Shown here piece by piece: positions 43,401-56,965 of a DNA stretch of 64,000 nt. Positions within the stretch are counted from its first letter, which is position 1, and every line of letters starts with the position of its first letter. The DNA comes from Pholiota molesta. Taxonomy: Eukaryota; Basidiomycota; Agaricomycetes; Agaricales; Strophariaceae. A program made the translations under genes and the position numbers. The DNA lies in NCBI GenBank assembly GCA_014925825.1, contig JACGCK010000006.1, forward strand, positions 496,001 through 560,000, in the 5' to 3' direction. Below the pieces are notes generated by a model. The model ran no database searches. It was not told the DNA's origin and worked only from the letters and a program-made list of their open reading frames with translations.

Positions 43401-45378
43401 ACTTACTACATTTGCCAAACGAGGTGGGAAAGCGTTTAATTTTAAGGCGGCGGACGCGGAGGCGCTATCTCTGGAGCGGGCGTTTTAACATGGGCAGTCG
43501 GGACCTGCATCAAATTCGCTCGCTACCACTGGTGGCTTTTGAGCTGGGATAAAATTGTTCTCTCACTCTTATGGATTATAAAGGTGGATTATTCTATTCT
43601 GGAACGATGCTGCAGCTTTGTAACCAGCACGGATTCGGCTAGAGCAGCAACGCACCACCAGGAGGTAGATGCCAGGAAATGCCAGGTAAGCTTCAGAATC
43701 CGGCCTGGGTCTCACAGCTCATTCCTATGTACTTACTGTGTTTGGTATACATACGTGTGTGTTTTTCTCAATCTAGACTACGCTCAAGGGGTGCAGGTGG
43801 ATGATTCAGGTGCGGAGCATGTAGCGCCCATATGAAGACAATCACTGGAATCACAGCACTACGTCCAGGATCCTCCCGGGAAGCAGCAGGAAGCAGCCTG
43901 ATGTTGCAGCTTGCCAATTGAATCAATTCAGTTTTTTTTTAAATACCACGCACGCTACCGACTTATGTATGGCTGGTGGCATCGAACGCCGAACAAGAAT
44001 AAGCCTGCTGCGTCGGAAACCCGGCCATGCAGTTCGCCGCGCCGTAGCCATGCCACACCCTGACATACGGAGATCTAGCATGCTTCTGGATGTCTTCGTC
44101 TTTCTTTTGGCGAAGGTGTGATAGGATGATGGAAGATTGTAAAGAAAATGGAAAAAAAAAAAGCTGAAACAGGATGGAATGGAGGAGTGGAAGCAAAGCA
44201 GAAGACTCCTCTCCTGAGGCAAGTACTTTGTACAGGGTCCGTCTGTGGTAATTATAACTCCCGCGAGTGCGATCTGGGAACATAGATCGCGACCACATAT
44301 ACAAATACGGTTTTTTTCAATATCATTGATGATCTCGAACGGGATCTGCTGATCAGATTCGCGGTTGATCAGAAATAATCAGATTCGGGTATGGATTCTA
44401 TTGGAGGGGCTAGTCTTCCCCCTTCGACTCTGAGCAGGTTGAGTAACTATTGCAGCAGGTCGAGTTGGGGGTTTGAGCAGGAGTACATGTACGTCAGACC
44501 AGACCAGCCATCAGATCCATTGTAACGGGTATGTTGTCCCAAGTACCTGAAAGCCGATGACGGTCGACAATAATACGACAATGACAGCTCTTGAAACTCT
44601 TCTTCACCACACTTCATCAAAAAGCTGCAGGCATCCCCATTTTGCACTGGCCGTCTGCACAGGGATTGCGTGCGCACAGGCCGCAGGCGAGCCTCCAGTC
44701 CCCTTCGAGGTATAACACAGCACGGTATGTACCATGTAGAATCTAGACTCCATGATACAGAACCGAGCGCGTTCCGAGCTCCAACAGGCCCCCAGTAGGA
44801 TCGGATCGCAGGCACAGTCAGTTCGGCATGGATTGAAAATTCCATATTTAATTTCCATCCCGAAGGAATCGACATATGGGTGCTGTGGTGGATACCGGCC
44901 CGCAGGGGAGCAGGGGCAGGGGCTATATAGATGCCTATTTTAAGAACCCTGATGGCGCCCGATGTTACGTAATAATAATAAAATAAACAAAAAGTACAAA
45001 TAGAAGTCAACATACCTTTTTTGGATTTTTGAAAAAAGGGCGGCACGGCGTCGAAACGGCGCGGGAACGGCGAAAGGCATTGGGTCCGGGGCCGGGGAGC
45101 GGGCGACCAAGATGGATGCCGGGTAATGGAAACGTGGTGTGTCGTGGCATTGGCGAAACGGCTCATCGACCTTGGAGGTGACGCAGTTCCGTTCTGTGAA
45201 TTTGGCAACGTTTTCGGGCGAGCTTCACGCACGCACGCTCACACACGACACACCTGCTCGCATCCTCGTACATACCCCCCCTTGACGCTCGCGCGACGCG
45301 CAACGCAGCAAAAGCCGAGCCGAGCCATTCAAAGGACAGAAGACACCTGACACCCGGAGAAGACAGATTGAGAAGACC
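40496..45378. other. Gene-poor region of about 4.9 kb
   Basis: No coding gene, tRNA or clear transposon is recognised. Small open frames (for example 41257-41583, 41587-41973 and 44447-45232 minus) look random in composition and lack splice-consistent neighbours. The right part (about 45030-45378) is GC-rich and contains the promoter of the signal peptide peptidase gene. Some of this may be decayed transposon sequence too old to see by eye. Confidence 0.5.
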
Positions 45379-46781
45379 ATGGACACTGCGGACAAGCCTT
45401 CCGGGCTCGGGTTCGGGCTCGAAATAGGGCCTGGGACCCTGGGCGGGGCGCTCGCGTGGGCGGGGGCGCAGACGGCGGACGCGGACTGGGGGCTGCTGTC
45501 GTCGTACGCGGGCCTGTTGGGCCTCGCGGTGCTCTCGATCTATGCCGGTGCGCATAGCTCGCTTCCGGTGCGCGTTCCGCTACTTGGAGTTTGTCGAATT
45601 CCGCTGATGCAGGGTGTAGAGGCCGAAGCGGGCAAAGGGCGAGGGGAAAGGCGAGGGCAAAGAGGGCGAAGAGAAGGACGAGGAGGATGACGAGGACGAG
45701 GAGAATATGGATCGTATGTCGGCGGACGACGCTTGGCTATTCCCGATTGTGAGTGGCGTACTATGTCAGTGAGATAGGGCCGGCAGGATGCTGACGTTGG
45801 CAGATTGGATCGGCAGCGCTGGTCGGGCTGTATGGGCTGGTAACGTACCTGGGCGAGGCGTGGATCAACTGGCTGCTCGGGTGGTACTTTACGCTTGCGG
45901 GCGTGGGGAGCGTGTGGAATGTAAGTGATATCGCGTCTTTGGGCGGAACGGATGCTGATAGGAAACGCGAATTGAATTTGAAATTGCAGTCTTCGGTATC
46001 GCTGACGCGATGGGCGGTAGGGGAGAAGCGATGGAAAGGGTTTGATTTGGTGAAAATGAGCGTGAAAAAGGGGCCGAATGGTGAGTGCCCTGGTTGGCTG
46101 GGAGAATTTGCTGATGGACGGGAATGCAGCGGTGGTGGAGATATCGCTTCGGACGCCATCGGTGATTCTGCTTCCGCTGGCGCTGGTGCCGTCCGGGCTG
46201 TACGCATTCTGGGGCGCGGGCGCGCGGAGCGTGATTCTGACGGACGTGCTCGCGCTGTCGTTTGCGCACAACGCGCTGTCGCTGCTGCGGCTGGACAGCT
46301 TCCGGACGGGCTGCATCCTGCTGAGCGGGTTGTTCGTGTACGACGTGTGGTGGGTGTTTGGAACGGATGTGGTGAGCACTCATTACGGGGGAATGAGCAC
46401 GCGCTAACGGCAGGCGGGCAGATGGTGAAGGTGGCGACGACGCTGGACGTGCCGATCAAGCTGCTGTGGCCGAAGGGGGTGGGGCGGGGGTACACGATGC
46501 TGGGGCTGGGGGACGTGGTGGTGCCGGGGACGTTTGTGGCGCTGGGGCTGCGGTACGACGCGACGCGGGGGCGGGGGAAGCGGTTCTTCTGGGCGGGGCT
46601 GGGGGGGTATGTGGTGGGGCTGGTGGCGACGATGGTGGTGATGCACGTGTGGGGGCGCGCGCAGCCTGCGCTGCTGTATCTGAGCCCGGCGTGCATGCTG
46701 TCGTTCGTGGCGACGGGGGCTGCGGTGGGGGAGCTGCGGGCGGGGTGGGCGTGGGTGGACGGGGCGGGGGCCGGGCCGTAG
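45379..46781 (+). CDS. Signal peptide peptidase, intramembrane aspartyl protease
   Basis: An ER presenilin-type protease that cleaves signal peptides and membrane segments. Exons run from 45379 with introns near 45567-45611, 45750-45803, 45920-45990, 46081-46128 and 46372-46420. Catalytic Asp 1 is in FVYDVWWVFG (codons 46338-46343), Asp 2 in MLGLGDVVVPG (46512-46514), and the PAL motif in RAQPALLYLSPAC (about 46660-46690). Several hydrophobic helices flank them. The loop after the second helix is very acidic and basic (Glu/Lys-rich, about 45620-45720). Sequence is strongly GC-biased at codon third positions compared with genes to the left. The C-terminal tail is short, without an obvious KKXX signal. 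Confidence 0.9.
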
Positions 46782-46904
46782 CGTGTATTAGATAGGGCGA
46801 ATTTGAAATATCGGAGCGAGCCGGGATGGCTGGGGGCCTTGTCTCCGGGGTCTCCTCGGACCGTAAGACTGGCGGTTCTCTGTCTGCTGCCCACGACGAC
46901 CACC

Positions 46905-49537
46905 ATGGACGACCTCAACAGCCAGGACTGGTCCAGTCTCTTCGCCGCCCCCCTCAACCCCGCCGTCTTCGCCGCCCTCGCCGCCAACGGCGTCCTCGGC
47001 GAGCCCCCCCAGCACAAGCCCTACTATCCCCACCCTCCCCCGTCGGCCCTCCCCCCGTCCCTCTGGATGTCTGCCGCACCCACCCCGTACCCGCCCCGCA
47101 ACCTCAACACCAGTCTGCCCCTCCGCATCCCCCATCCAGACCCCATCTCCCCCATCTCCCCCGCGTCCCCCAGCACAGAGTCCAAGTCCACCCTCTTCAC
47201 CGACATCTTCAGCGACGACCTCTTCGCCGCCCAGCAGCCCCCCCACTCGCCCCAGCCCACAAGCCCCTTCACCTCCCCCCGCATCTCCGGCTCCCCCGTC
47301 CTCAACTACTCCCCAGACCCCTCCGAGATCGACCCAGAGCAGCTCGCCCGCGACGACCCCCTCGCCACCCAGGTCTGGAAGATGTACGCCCGCACAAAGG
47401 TCACGCTCCCCCACGCACATCGCATGGAGAATCTCACCTGGCGCATGATGGCCCTCGCCCTCAAGAAGAAGAAGGACGAAGACGATGCAAAGCTCGCAGC
47501 TGATCTCCCAAAGCTCAAACTCGAACCTCCACCGCCCGTCTCGCTCCACGACGAGCCGCCGCCTGCGGAACCCGAACAGCCCTCCAGCGAGCGCGGCCGC
47601 AGGATTGACAAGGGCAAGGCAAAGGTCAGGGTCGTCGGATTTGATGCCATACGCCAGGACTCGTTTGAAGATGATGGGTGAGCGCCTTTCCATATCACAT
47701 CATCTGCCTTCCTTCTCATTTTTCTGCAGCGCCGTTCCCATGGACTGGAGGGCAATGAGCAGGTCCAGATCTCGCCTCTCCATGGACTGGCGGCCCACCA
47801 GCCGCTCACGATCACGCCCCCCGGAGTCCACCACCAGTGCCTCCACCTTCGATCACCACGCTGCTCCTCCCTCTTCCTACGACGCCCATTTCGCTTTTCC
47901 CACCTTTGACCGTGGCCCGATCAGGTCCATCCCACCCTCTGGCCCTTCCCTTCTCTCTGCTGGCCGCCGCAGCCCGCCCTTTGATCATTCTCTTGGTATT
48001 GTGTATGAGCAGGACAACGTCAACTATTTCGACGACATGCAGCGCTATTCTTACGACTATACCAGCCCCAACGTTATTCCCTCATCTCTCCCCACCCCAG
48101 GTCTGCACGGCTACAATAGAATTCCTGTCCCTGTCAAGCTCCCCCATCTTCCGAGAACAGTCCGCAAGACTAGCTTTGATCACACCCTTCCCAAGGCTCG
48201 CAAACCATCAGATGTACATACGGGCATCAAGCGCCCAGCGGACGCCCTCCACAGTGATAGTCTCCTCCGCGCAGATCCCTCCAATATTCCAGAAATAGAC
48301 ACTCCTCATGCTACCAGCAGCTCTTTCCCGACTTCCTCGTTCAATTTCTCTTTCCCTCCCTATGAAGGCATCTTTGACCTTCCAGCTAACCCTAATACTA
48401 ATTCACACCATTACTACCCTCGCACCACTTCTTCCAATCGCAGCAGCCTCTATCACTCGACCTCAGCCTCGCCTTCCACTGAAGGGCTTTCGGCTGCGGC
48501 TGCATCTGCGGCTATGGCCGAGGGATATGCTCAACTGAATGCCGTAACGGGAGCGGATGAGAACGTTCTTGATTATCGCCAACTCATGGGGCTCGTTTAT
48601 CCAAACATCGACAATAGCCAGTACACACATGTCGACCCCACCCAGATCTTGTCCGTCAATCAGCTCGATAACACCAACAACAATAGCAGTAGCAGCAGCG
48701 GCAACAATCAGGGTGGCGGCAACAACTACCCGTCGTTCCATCCAAGCCCCTCTAGCGACGAATGGAACAATGTTAATTCTAGTTCCAATGCGTCGCCAGA
48801 ACCTTACAATACGTCGAATGCTTCTACGCCGCCTTCGACAGAAGGCCAAAGCCATGCATCCTCGTCGCGTACCACCGGCCCTACCGCGGTTCCGCGCAAG
48901 TTCATCTCACTCCAACAAGGCGCACAGGACGTCCAGCGAAAACAGTCCCTGAATTCGCCAGTGGAGTCGAAATCTTCATCGGCAAGCACACCGGAAGACG
49001 GCTCAACAAAGACCGAGGAGGGCGATCAAACGCCGACTCTCTGCACTAACTGCCAGACGACTAACACGCCGCTATGGAGAAGAGATCCGGAGGGCCAGCC
49101 GCTGTGCAATGCGTGTGGTTTGTTCTATGTGCGTTTGGCGATTCTGGGGGTTAGGAAATTTTTGGCTAACTGGCTCGTTGGTTGACAGAAACTGCACGGT
49201 GTCGTCCGTCCATTATCATTGAAAACAGACGTCATCAAGAAGAGGTGGGGCACTATTATAGATATTGTCCTGCTGGCAGTTGACTGACATGTCCCCTAGG
49301 AATCGCGCATCAGGGGCACCCAGCAACAGCGCACGGAAAGGGGTGTCCACCCTGCCCAAGCTGGCATCGTCGACAACGCGGCCCCGCTCGCAGTCGAGCT
49401 CGCTTCTCACAGGCCTGACAAGAAATGTAGCACCCTCGTCACGGCCGCCGAACGCCGTCGCTGGTGCAGCTCCCGCCGCCCCTGTGGGCGCCATCACGAT
49501 AAAGCGCCAACGGCGGACGTCGGGGCCCGATACTTAG
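46905..49537 (+). CDS. areA: AreA/Nit2-like GATA transcription factor (nitrogen regulation)
   Basis: The N-terminus ([13 protein letters not shown]) leads to a DUF1752-type motif, [26 protein letters not shown] (about 47370-47455), which fungal nitrogen GATA activators share. After an intron (about 47679-47730) a long Ser/Pro/Asn-rich region holds repeated RSRSR motifs. The single type IV zinc finger lies near 49039-49215: [25 protein letters not shown], then [19 protein letters not shown] across an intron (about 49128-49187). A basic Ser-rich tail ends at TAG 49537. DUF1752 plus one C-terminal GATA finger is the AreA/Nit2/Gat1 layout, so a role in nitrogen catabolite control is likely. Confidence 0.88.
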
Positions 49538-49755
49538 CTGAATATGCATTTTTTTCCCCTTGCTTCATCTTTCTGCTGTTCCATATATTTTATTACAAAC
49601 ACTGCGTCTGCGATATATCTTTTCTCTATCTCTGCGACTCTGTTTTTGTGTAGTTAGGATTGATGTAGTAGACTGTACGACGATACCATTGTAGCATGAT
49701 TGTGACAGGTGTGAAATTAAATAATAAGAATATGTAAATCAGTCAGGGTAGCCCC

Positions 49756-52700
49756 TTGCACACGCACCCCCACCATCATCATCCTGGCGTTCCTTTCCTC
49801 CAGACAGCACCAGGCCCCACCAACGCTGCGCACGCCCCAGCAGCCCTCCAATGCCGCCCGCCTCCAGCCCGTAGCCTCCAGCGACCCCCGCAGACCCTCC
49901 AGCGCCGCATCTCCCGCACCGACCTCGATTTCGAGCAGGCCCTCCGCGCAGAGGGCACCGTCGTCCTCCGCGAGGGCATCGACGTCAACACGCTCGGCGT
50001 CGACAACAGCCCTGCCAATCGCAGCTTCGCCACGTCCTCCGCCGCGGGGACGCCTGCTGCACCGACGCCCGGGGGCAGGGGCATCGCGAGGGTCGCGCTG
50101 CAGCCTCCGACGCCCGTCGTGGTCCCGCCCACGCCCTCCCCTGCCCCGTCGTCCAATGCCACTGCTGTCGCCAGCAGACTCACAGTCCTCAATGCTGGCG
50201 GCGTCAGCAGCAGCAGCAGCAGCAGTAGTGGCGGTGCTGGGAGCAGTGGCGTTAGGGGAGGGGGAGGGGGAGTGCCGAGCACCTCTACCGCCAGCCCGCA
50301 CGGGCCTTCGCCCGCGTCGTCGGCGCACGATTTGACCCCGCAGACGGATGCGGAGGATGCGGAGCGTCAGACGAATCGGCGTTCGATGTATCGCTCTCCC
50401 GGCACATCGAGCAGTCCTGACCTCGCGACGCTGCTGCGCCGCACAAAGGAACGCGCGAGCCCGATGGGGAGTGGGAAGAAGGAGAAAGAAAAAGAGAGGG
50501 AATTAAGGGATTTGAGAGAGAGAGAAAAGGAGAGACGGCGTGCTGAGGCGCCTCCGATACCGGGGTACGATCAGCAGACACTGCGCCAGCCGTCAGGGGC
50601 GTATTCGATTGCGTCGTCCTCGTCGTCTGCATTTGGTGAGCGCGGGCGAGACGACGCAGCAGGGTCAGATTGGGTATTTGCGAACCCGGGGCGGCGCAAA
50701 GAAGCTGGCGGAACGGGCAAGGTACGTCGCAACCGCTGATGATCTGTGTTGCATGGGTTGTGACACTTCGATGGTAGATGCAGGCACCAAAGTCATCGGT
50801 CAGGGCAAAGACGAGCGCGTTGTGGGGCAAGATGATGGGACAGCCCACTACTGTTAGAGAACGTTCGGTGCGTGCGCAGTGCTTGCTCAATCTATCTATA
50901 CACCTCTACTGCCTATCCGTCTATCATGATGTCGACCGACGATGATGCTAACAGTCAAATCGACAGAAAACTGATGCCTCGCTCCATCCAACGCCTCAGG
51001 CGCTGGCGAATGCATTTACACCCCCTGTCCCTACCATACCACAAGAGCACAAGAGCCCTGTGCAGTCCTCTCCCATCGCAGACGTGTTCACGAGCAAGCG
51101 CCCCCTGCCCGCGCGCAAGCCATTACCGCCGATCATGTCGCCTGAACCAAAGCTCAGCGACGACACTGACCGGTCGCTAGTATTCGTGGAGAAGCAAGAC
51201 TCGCCCCTACCGCCCCTCCCGCACTCCCCTCCCGCACCGATTACGCCCAAGCGGCGGAGCAATAGTTACAGCGAGGCGCGGCCTCTCCTCCCTATGCCAC
51301 TGCCACTGCCGACTGCGTCTTCTGCGCTGGCATCTCCGCCGCAGACTCCCGATAGGAGGAGGGAGTCTGGATTTGGAGGGATCTTGGATGTCTTCAAAGG
51401 TGAACTTTCAATGCTGGACCCCATCTCGCTGGACTTGCGAGATCCGTCCACGCCTCCTCGTCCGTTCTTGCGAACTGTTCAAGCTGACGGCCTTGCTTTG
51501 TCTTTGTCCCCGCGTGACGATGATCGAGTAGAAAATAAAACACAGGAGCAGCCTGCATCCACCTCAGCATCTCCGACGACACAATCACCGCCTGAGGCTG
51601 CCACACACGAGGAACCCAGCCATAATAATAGCGTATCGGCGATCGTACCTCCTCGCACCTCCTCTCTGTTTGCGCCACGGGCGTCGTTGACAGGGCACGC
51701 ATCTGGCACGAGGTCGCCGCAGACGCAGCCTCAAGCTCAACTACCAGGACACGGGCCGCTGCGATCGAGGAGTGGGCCCACAACGCTGGCCGCGCAGAGT
51801 CAGGTGTACCGCGACGGTGCCCGTCTCCGCGTGCTGCATCGCTCGACTGCGTCGAGCTCGGAACCATCCTTGATTTCTGCAGTGGACGACGCGCGTGCCC
51901 GTGTACATGCATCTTCCTCCTCTTCCACCACCCTCGACCTTGCGCCTTCAACTGGCGACTTCGACTCACTGCTTGCGCGCGCTGCCGCTGGTTCTGCAGG
52001 GTCAACCATTGCACTGCGCCGCGGATCAGAACCATATACGTCGCCCGACTCGGCAAATTTTGTAACGTCGTCGACACCGCTCATTACCAACGACGAGCTG
52101 CCTGACGATATGGAGGCCCGTGGAAAGAGTTGGCTTCGAGGTGCTGGAATGAGAATGAGGATTTCTTGGCCAAGGAAAAGATTGCGGAGTGGCTGGGTGG
52201 ACAGTGCGTTGTTCTCCTTTATCATCATTGCATTCAATTGTTTAAAAAAAATTGGTACCCCTTGCAGTGGCCCCGTCAACAAGGTGGCGCTTCGATATTA
52301 TGTAGAATATTTCGATTTTTCTGGGTTGAGATTGGATATGGCGTTCAGGTGCGTGTTGCTTTTTTGAAAAATTTGGTGCTTGGGCTGCGTGCTTCAACTT
52401 GCTCTGAATAGACGGCTTTGTGGCAAACTTTACTTGAAAGGCGAAACACAGCAAGTAGATCGTATATTAGAGCAATTCAGCCGTCGATACTGGGATTGTA
52501 ATCCTGGTCTTCTCTATGGTAGTGCCAGTGCGTCCTTTTTGCTTTTTTTTTTGCCCCAGATATTTTTGAGATAACCTATAATTGGGAGTAGATCTCGTCC
52601 ACGCTGTCTCCTACTCCCTCCTCCTGCTCAATACTGACCTCCATGTCGCCGAGCTTTCAGCGCGAATGTCGCGCTCGCAGTTCGTGCGCAACACAATGGC

Positions 52701-54881
52701 AGCGATCCAGATGCAGCTGCAGCCGCACACTGATATTTACTCTGCCCGTCTATCCAGCTCGGACCTCACCTACGACGACTGCAGTAGTAGCGTGCGCGGC
52801 GGGGGATCAGACGAGACGGAGATGATGACGCGCTCCAAGAGAAGCAATAGTGTCGCCAGCTGGAACAGCGTTTCGCGCGATGCGGTCATGTCGCTACCTG
52901 TCTCTCCTGCTTCGGGGCAGACCAGCCACCTAGGTGCGCAAATGTCAAATGGGAGCACGCAGTCAGTGCACTCGCCCCCGCCAGAGCAGACAACGCCCGG
53001 GCGGCAGACCCATGGACGTGCATGGGAGGTGGAGATGGAGAATCTGCTCAAGGTCAGTGTCGGTGTCATCTGCTACTGGCGCTTCTGCTTATTTCCTCCC
53101 CAAAATGATAGGAAATGTACACTGCGATTAAGCACCAACAAATTCTGCAGCCGCTCAATTCGAGCTTCACGAGGTCGTCTGTGTCGTCGCTCAGCCCTGG
53201 TGGCAATGGGATGACGCGGAACCGTAGCTTGCGTGCGCAGCCTGATCGGCTGACGACGCTGAAGCGGGGCAGCATTCGTGGTTTACAGTCCATTTTGAGT
53301 GTGCAATCTGGTGTGAGCCCATATAGCAGTAATAGCAGCATCGATGGGCGGGTCAGTCCGTCACCGAGTTTTGCTACATCCACTCATGATGTCAGTTTCG
53401 TGTCTGTGATTTTTATAATATGTGCTGATCATCAATTGGCAGACGATGTATGGCTCAAGCTCGTCCTTCCTCAATCCGGCCCTGGGGTTCGCTTCCAATT
53501 TGTCGCATACGATTATTCGGGAGGCCCAGGAGGACGACGACCAAAGCGTCCATAGCGCAGACTCAGATTCGACTACAATAAGTATTTCGGACGAAGAACT
53601 GGCCCTGCTTGGTGCACCCTGGGCAAAGGAGGGCATGCTGTGCCGTAAACAGTACTGGGAGTCTGCTGGAAAACGGGCCAAGGATAAGGGATGGCTGGAT
53701 GTCTTTGTCGTTATTCAGAAAGGCGAGCTGAATATGTTTATATTTGGCGACCATACATCAGGTATGTCGGGGACATTTGGAGGCGGAAATTGGCTGGTAT
53801 GTTATTTGCGCATTTTTGGGATTCTGCTGCTTCCCTAAACTTTAATATTTTCTCTTCTAGGCCAATGCGCGTCCAGTTGGGACCATCAACCTCGCACATT
53901 CGCTCGCACATGCTCTGCCTCCTCCGGGTTATCATAAGCGACCCCATTGCATGGTGCTGACCCTGGCCAATAGGGCAGTATACTTCTTCCAAGCCGGCAC
54001 GGAAGAGTTGGTCAACGAATGGGTATCCACATGCAACTATTGGGCAGCGAGGACCAGCAAAGAACCCCTAGCCGGCGGTGTATCCAACATGGAGTACGGC
54101 TGGAACAGAGTCGTCGATATGTATGGCAACGGCCCATCCACGTCGCAGACGGACCTGCAAAGAGAGCCCGAGTATGCGGACACAGTCAGCATCCGCAGTG
54201 GCAAAAGTTCGCGGAGTAGGTACGGCTGGCGAGACGCGCATGCGACCGTTCGGGGCACTTCTTCACCGCGGACGGATAAGACATTCATCAATGATTGGAA
54301 GGCGCCACTGCCACCGACAGTGTCCAGCGTTCATGATGAGGAACACAGTTGGATGCGCTGAAAAAACACGTCGCTTCTCTGAAACATGATCTCGAGGTCC
54401 ATAACGAGCTTCGCGAGCCCATGGCTACTTTGGTGAGATCTCTTGGCTTTTCCGTTACATTCGTGTATTGAATCCTTACCTTCAGTATATTCCCCGGAGT
54501 GCAAACGCCATGAAGGCGCAGGGCAACTGGGAACAAAAATCGCAATACCTTCTCAGAGAAATTGTGAAATATGATTTGTACATTGATTCGCTGCAAGCAG
54601 CTATATCTCTACGGCTTAAAAAACGAGGCGAAAAGGGTAATGTCTCTGGTTTTGTTTGGTGCGGGTAAAGCTAACGCCATTCTTTTGTTCAAGCCCTTGA
54701 ACACGCTCTCAGCCATGCAACTCCTGTCGAAGATCCCCTTGCCGGAGGAAAACGATGGGCAGGGCCCGAGGAGGAAGCCATATCTGAAGAGATTGAACCT
54801 ACGACGCCAAGCGCACGTCAGTTCCCACAAAACACGATTCGCAGGGCGACGATTAGGGCGAACGACGATGCTGATGATTGA
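49756..54881 (+). CDS. Sec7-PH domain Arf guanine nucleotide exchange factor
   Basis: Activates small GTPases of the Arf family at membranes. A long Pro/Ser-rich N-terminal half (to about 52090) precedes the Sec7 domain (about 52130-52720): CWNENEDFLAKEKIAEWLGG, YVEYFDFSGLRLDMAFR, LKGETQQVDRILEQFSRRYWDCNP with the catalytic Glu at 52443-52445, and YSLLLLNTDLH. A Ser-rich linker leads to a PH domain (about 53600-54090; EGMLCRKQYWESAGKRAKDKGWLDVFVVI ... WVSTCNYWAAR). A coiled-coil C-terminus follows and ends at TGA 54879. The Sec7-linker-PH order resembles Syt1/Yel1-type GEFs. At least nine introns. No in-frame ATG is visible near 49756, so the true start is probably in an unseen upstream exon. 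Confidence 0.82.
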
Positions 54882-55138
54882 TGCTCGAACGTTTTCGGCT
54901 TTGTAATGATACATGTTTCTGCACTTATTCTCGGAAGGAGTTTACTATGCCGTACACACATACCTTAATCATTTACTTGCTCTATTAAATATTTCATTGT
55001 CTTCTTTTCACTTCGTTTCTCTATCTTTCTTTTCATTTCTCGGTATAAGTATGTGTATATTTTGCGTTCTCAGTGTTCCACTACATGATGATATACTATG
55101 AAATTTCACGAAAACAAAACTGTCCTGAAAGTGTTGCT

Positions 55139-56965
55139 TCAGCAGGGACCATATTTGGCTGCGGAGACGTATGCTTCCAATCCACTCGCGCTGGTCTTCG
55201 GTGTAAAGATGGACCCGCCCTAGCAATGAAGACAGCATGAGCATTGAAGTGGGGAGGAAAGTGGGCTGAAGATTCTGTTACCTGGTTCGGGGCATACCAC
55301 ACGGATCCAACATCGTTATTTGCATTGGTACCATAATGGAAGACTGCAGAGTTTTGGGAACCAAGGAAGCCACTGTATTTGGCAACGCGAGAAGAACCCG
55401 CCATGTCGAGGTAGTATTGCAAGTGCTTCGTCCATATTCCCTAAAATTATGCATAAATATTATGTTTGCATACCCACATGGGATATGTGCCATAGGGACT
55501 TGAATCCGAACCTTGAAGAGTTGCTAACGACCCCCCAGTCAGTATTGACATCATACAGAAGGATATGATTCGGGTGGTGCTCACTTGGTCCTGGTTGCAA
55601 ACCGGTCCACCAGAGAGTGCGTCATCGCAAGATTCCTTGAGGATACTAGTTCCAGCCGTGAGATGAGTGATAGTGGCGTCCAGAGTGATTTCAGCTTGGT
55701 CGAGTAGGGTAGTGTTGCCGGTGGCGGCTGCGAGCCAGGCGAGGCCAGAAGCGATGACGCCCTGTGGAACCGCGTGAGGGAATATCTTCCTAAGACGTTG
55801 ATGGTTATGAGATTGTAACTTCAAAATTTACCTGATTGTAAGTCCATGTAGTCTGTGATATGAGCGATTAACGGAATTGGTTGAAAGACACCAGATTACA
55901 ACGTACTTGTCCATTATTTGTACAAGGATTAGTGCTGCTGTCTAAACCGTCGTTGAAAAGTCCTTGGGCGTTCCGCATGCCAGACGAGTAAACTTTCTAA
56001 ATGTTAGCCTATGGGAGTCATGGACGGGAAGCCGAAGGGCTGAACGCACTCCAGGCCCAAGTCTGCAAGACCAAGTTCACAAATCATGTTATCAAATATG
56101 TTGCTACAAAGCATAGTAGTTTCACCTTTTCTGCATTCGTAAGATAGGTCGGGTTGTTGAACCTGAGGTATCCTTGCGCAGATAGGAGGAGGAACAGCTC
56201 GTTGGTGATTGCGTTCTTGTACGTATGTGCAGTGGACCACCAAACACCGCCTCCACAGGTGTTGTCCCATTGTCCGGCGATGAGGTCGTATATCTTACTG
56301 GCAGCGTTCTTCCATATCATGTGTGAATGATGTGTATTTATGCAAGGCGAGAGGAAGTTGGTAAACTCACTAAGAATGCCGAGCTGTCCAAGCCTCGAGC
56401 GGCTTTGTAGTCCGCCATTTTCCATAGGGCGAGAACAATCCACTGGGCAAAAGAGACAAATAGAGCACCTTTAGCTTGATCAAACCAACCTAAGCATTGA
56501 ATTTACCCCAGCGTCGTCGTTAGCTCCACCTATGAAACTCTGCCAGTTCGTGTTGGGGTTGAGAGCGGCTTTGCCAAGGTACGATGCGTTGGCAACTGCC
56601 CCGTATTGGTCTGTTCCAGTCGCCAACATGAGGTTATGGAGATCCTCCAGCGTGTTCTGGGATTACATAGAAGGTTGATTAACATGGGGATAGCTGACTC
56701 GCAAATATGACTCTCGTACCGCGTCAGTCCACAAAGAACCGCCGTTGTACTGCCCAGTTCCTACGTCAAAATACTCGGCTTGAAGGCGGTTCGCCACATT
56801 CTGAGAAGAGATTTGTGAGCGACTCCCAGCCTTCAATTCTAAATGTATAGATCAAACCAGAGCGTTGCCTAGAGTTGCCTGACATTGAGCCTGAGCAGCG
56901 ACGGATGTGGGGGTCACCGTCGTGGCAACAACAAATGCGAGAGCAATAAGAGATTTCCAGGACAT
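55139..56965 (-). CDS. Secreted GH76 alpha-1,6-mannanase-type glycoside hydrolase
   Basis: The start MSWKSLIALAFVVATTVTPTSVAAQAQ is a clear signal peptide (about 24 residues), so the enzyme is secreted or wall-bound. GH76 enzymes cut alpha-1,6-mannan or act on GPI-linked wall proteins. The family Asp pair is in GGANDDAGW (about 56505-56530). Other family blocks are CGGGVWWSTAHTYKNAITNELFL (about 56190-56265), TWTYNQGVIASGLAWLA (about 55730-55850, split by an intron) and KESCDDALSGGPVCNQDQ (about 55590-55640). The last exon, after a 62-nt intron, gives GGSIFTPKTSASGLEAYVSAAKYG and TGA at 55139. About ten short introns. No GPI-anchor tail is seen. Confidence 0.9.

Noticed and set aside
44447..45232. 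261-codon open frame on the minus strand
   Set aside because: Random-looking composition with many Cys, Trp and Arg, upstream of the signal peptide peptidase gene; no domain and no splice-consistent partner.
45761..47017. 418-codon open frame antisense to the signal peptide peptidase and GATA genes
   Set aside because: Shadow frame created by high GC third-position bias of the real plus-strand genes, whose catalytic motifs are clear.
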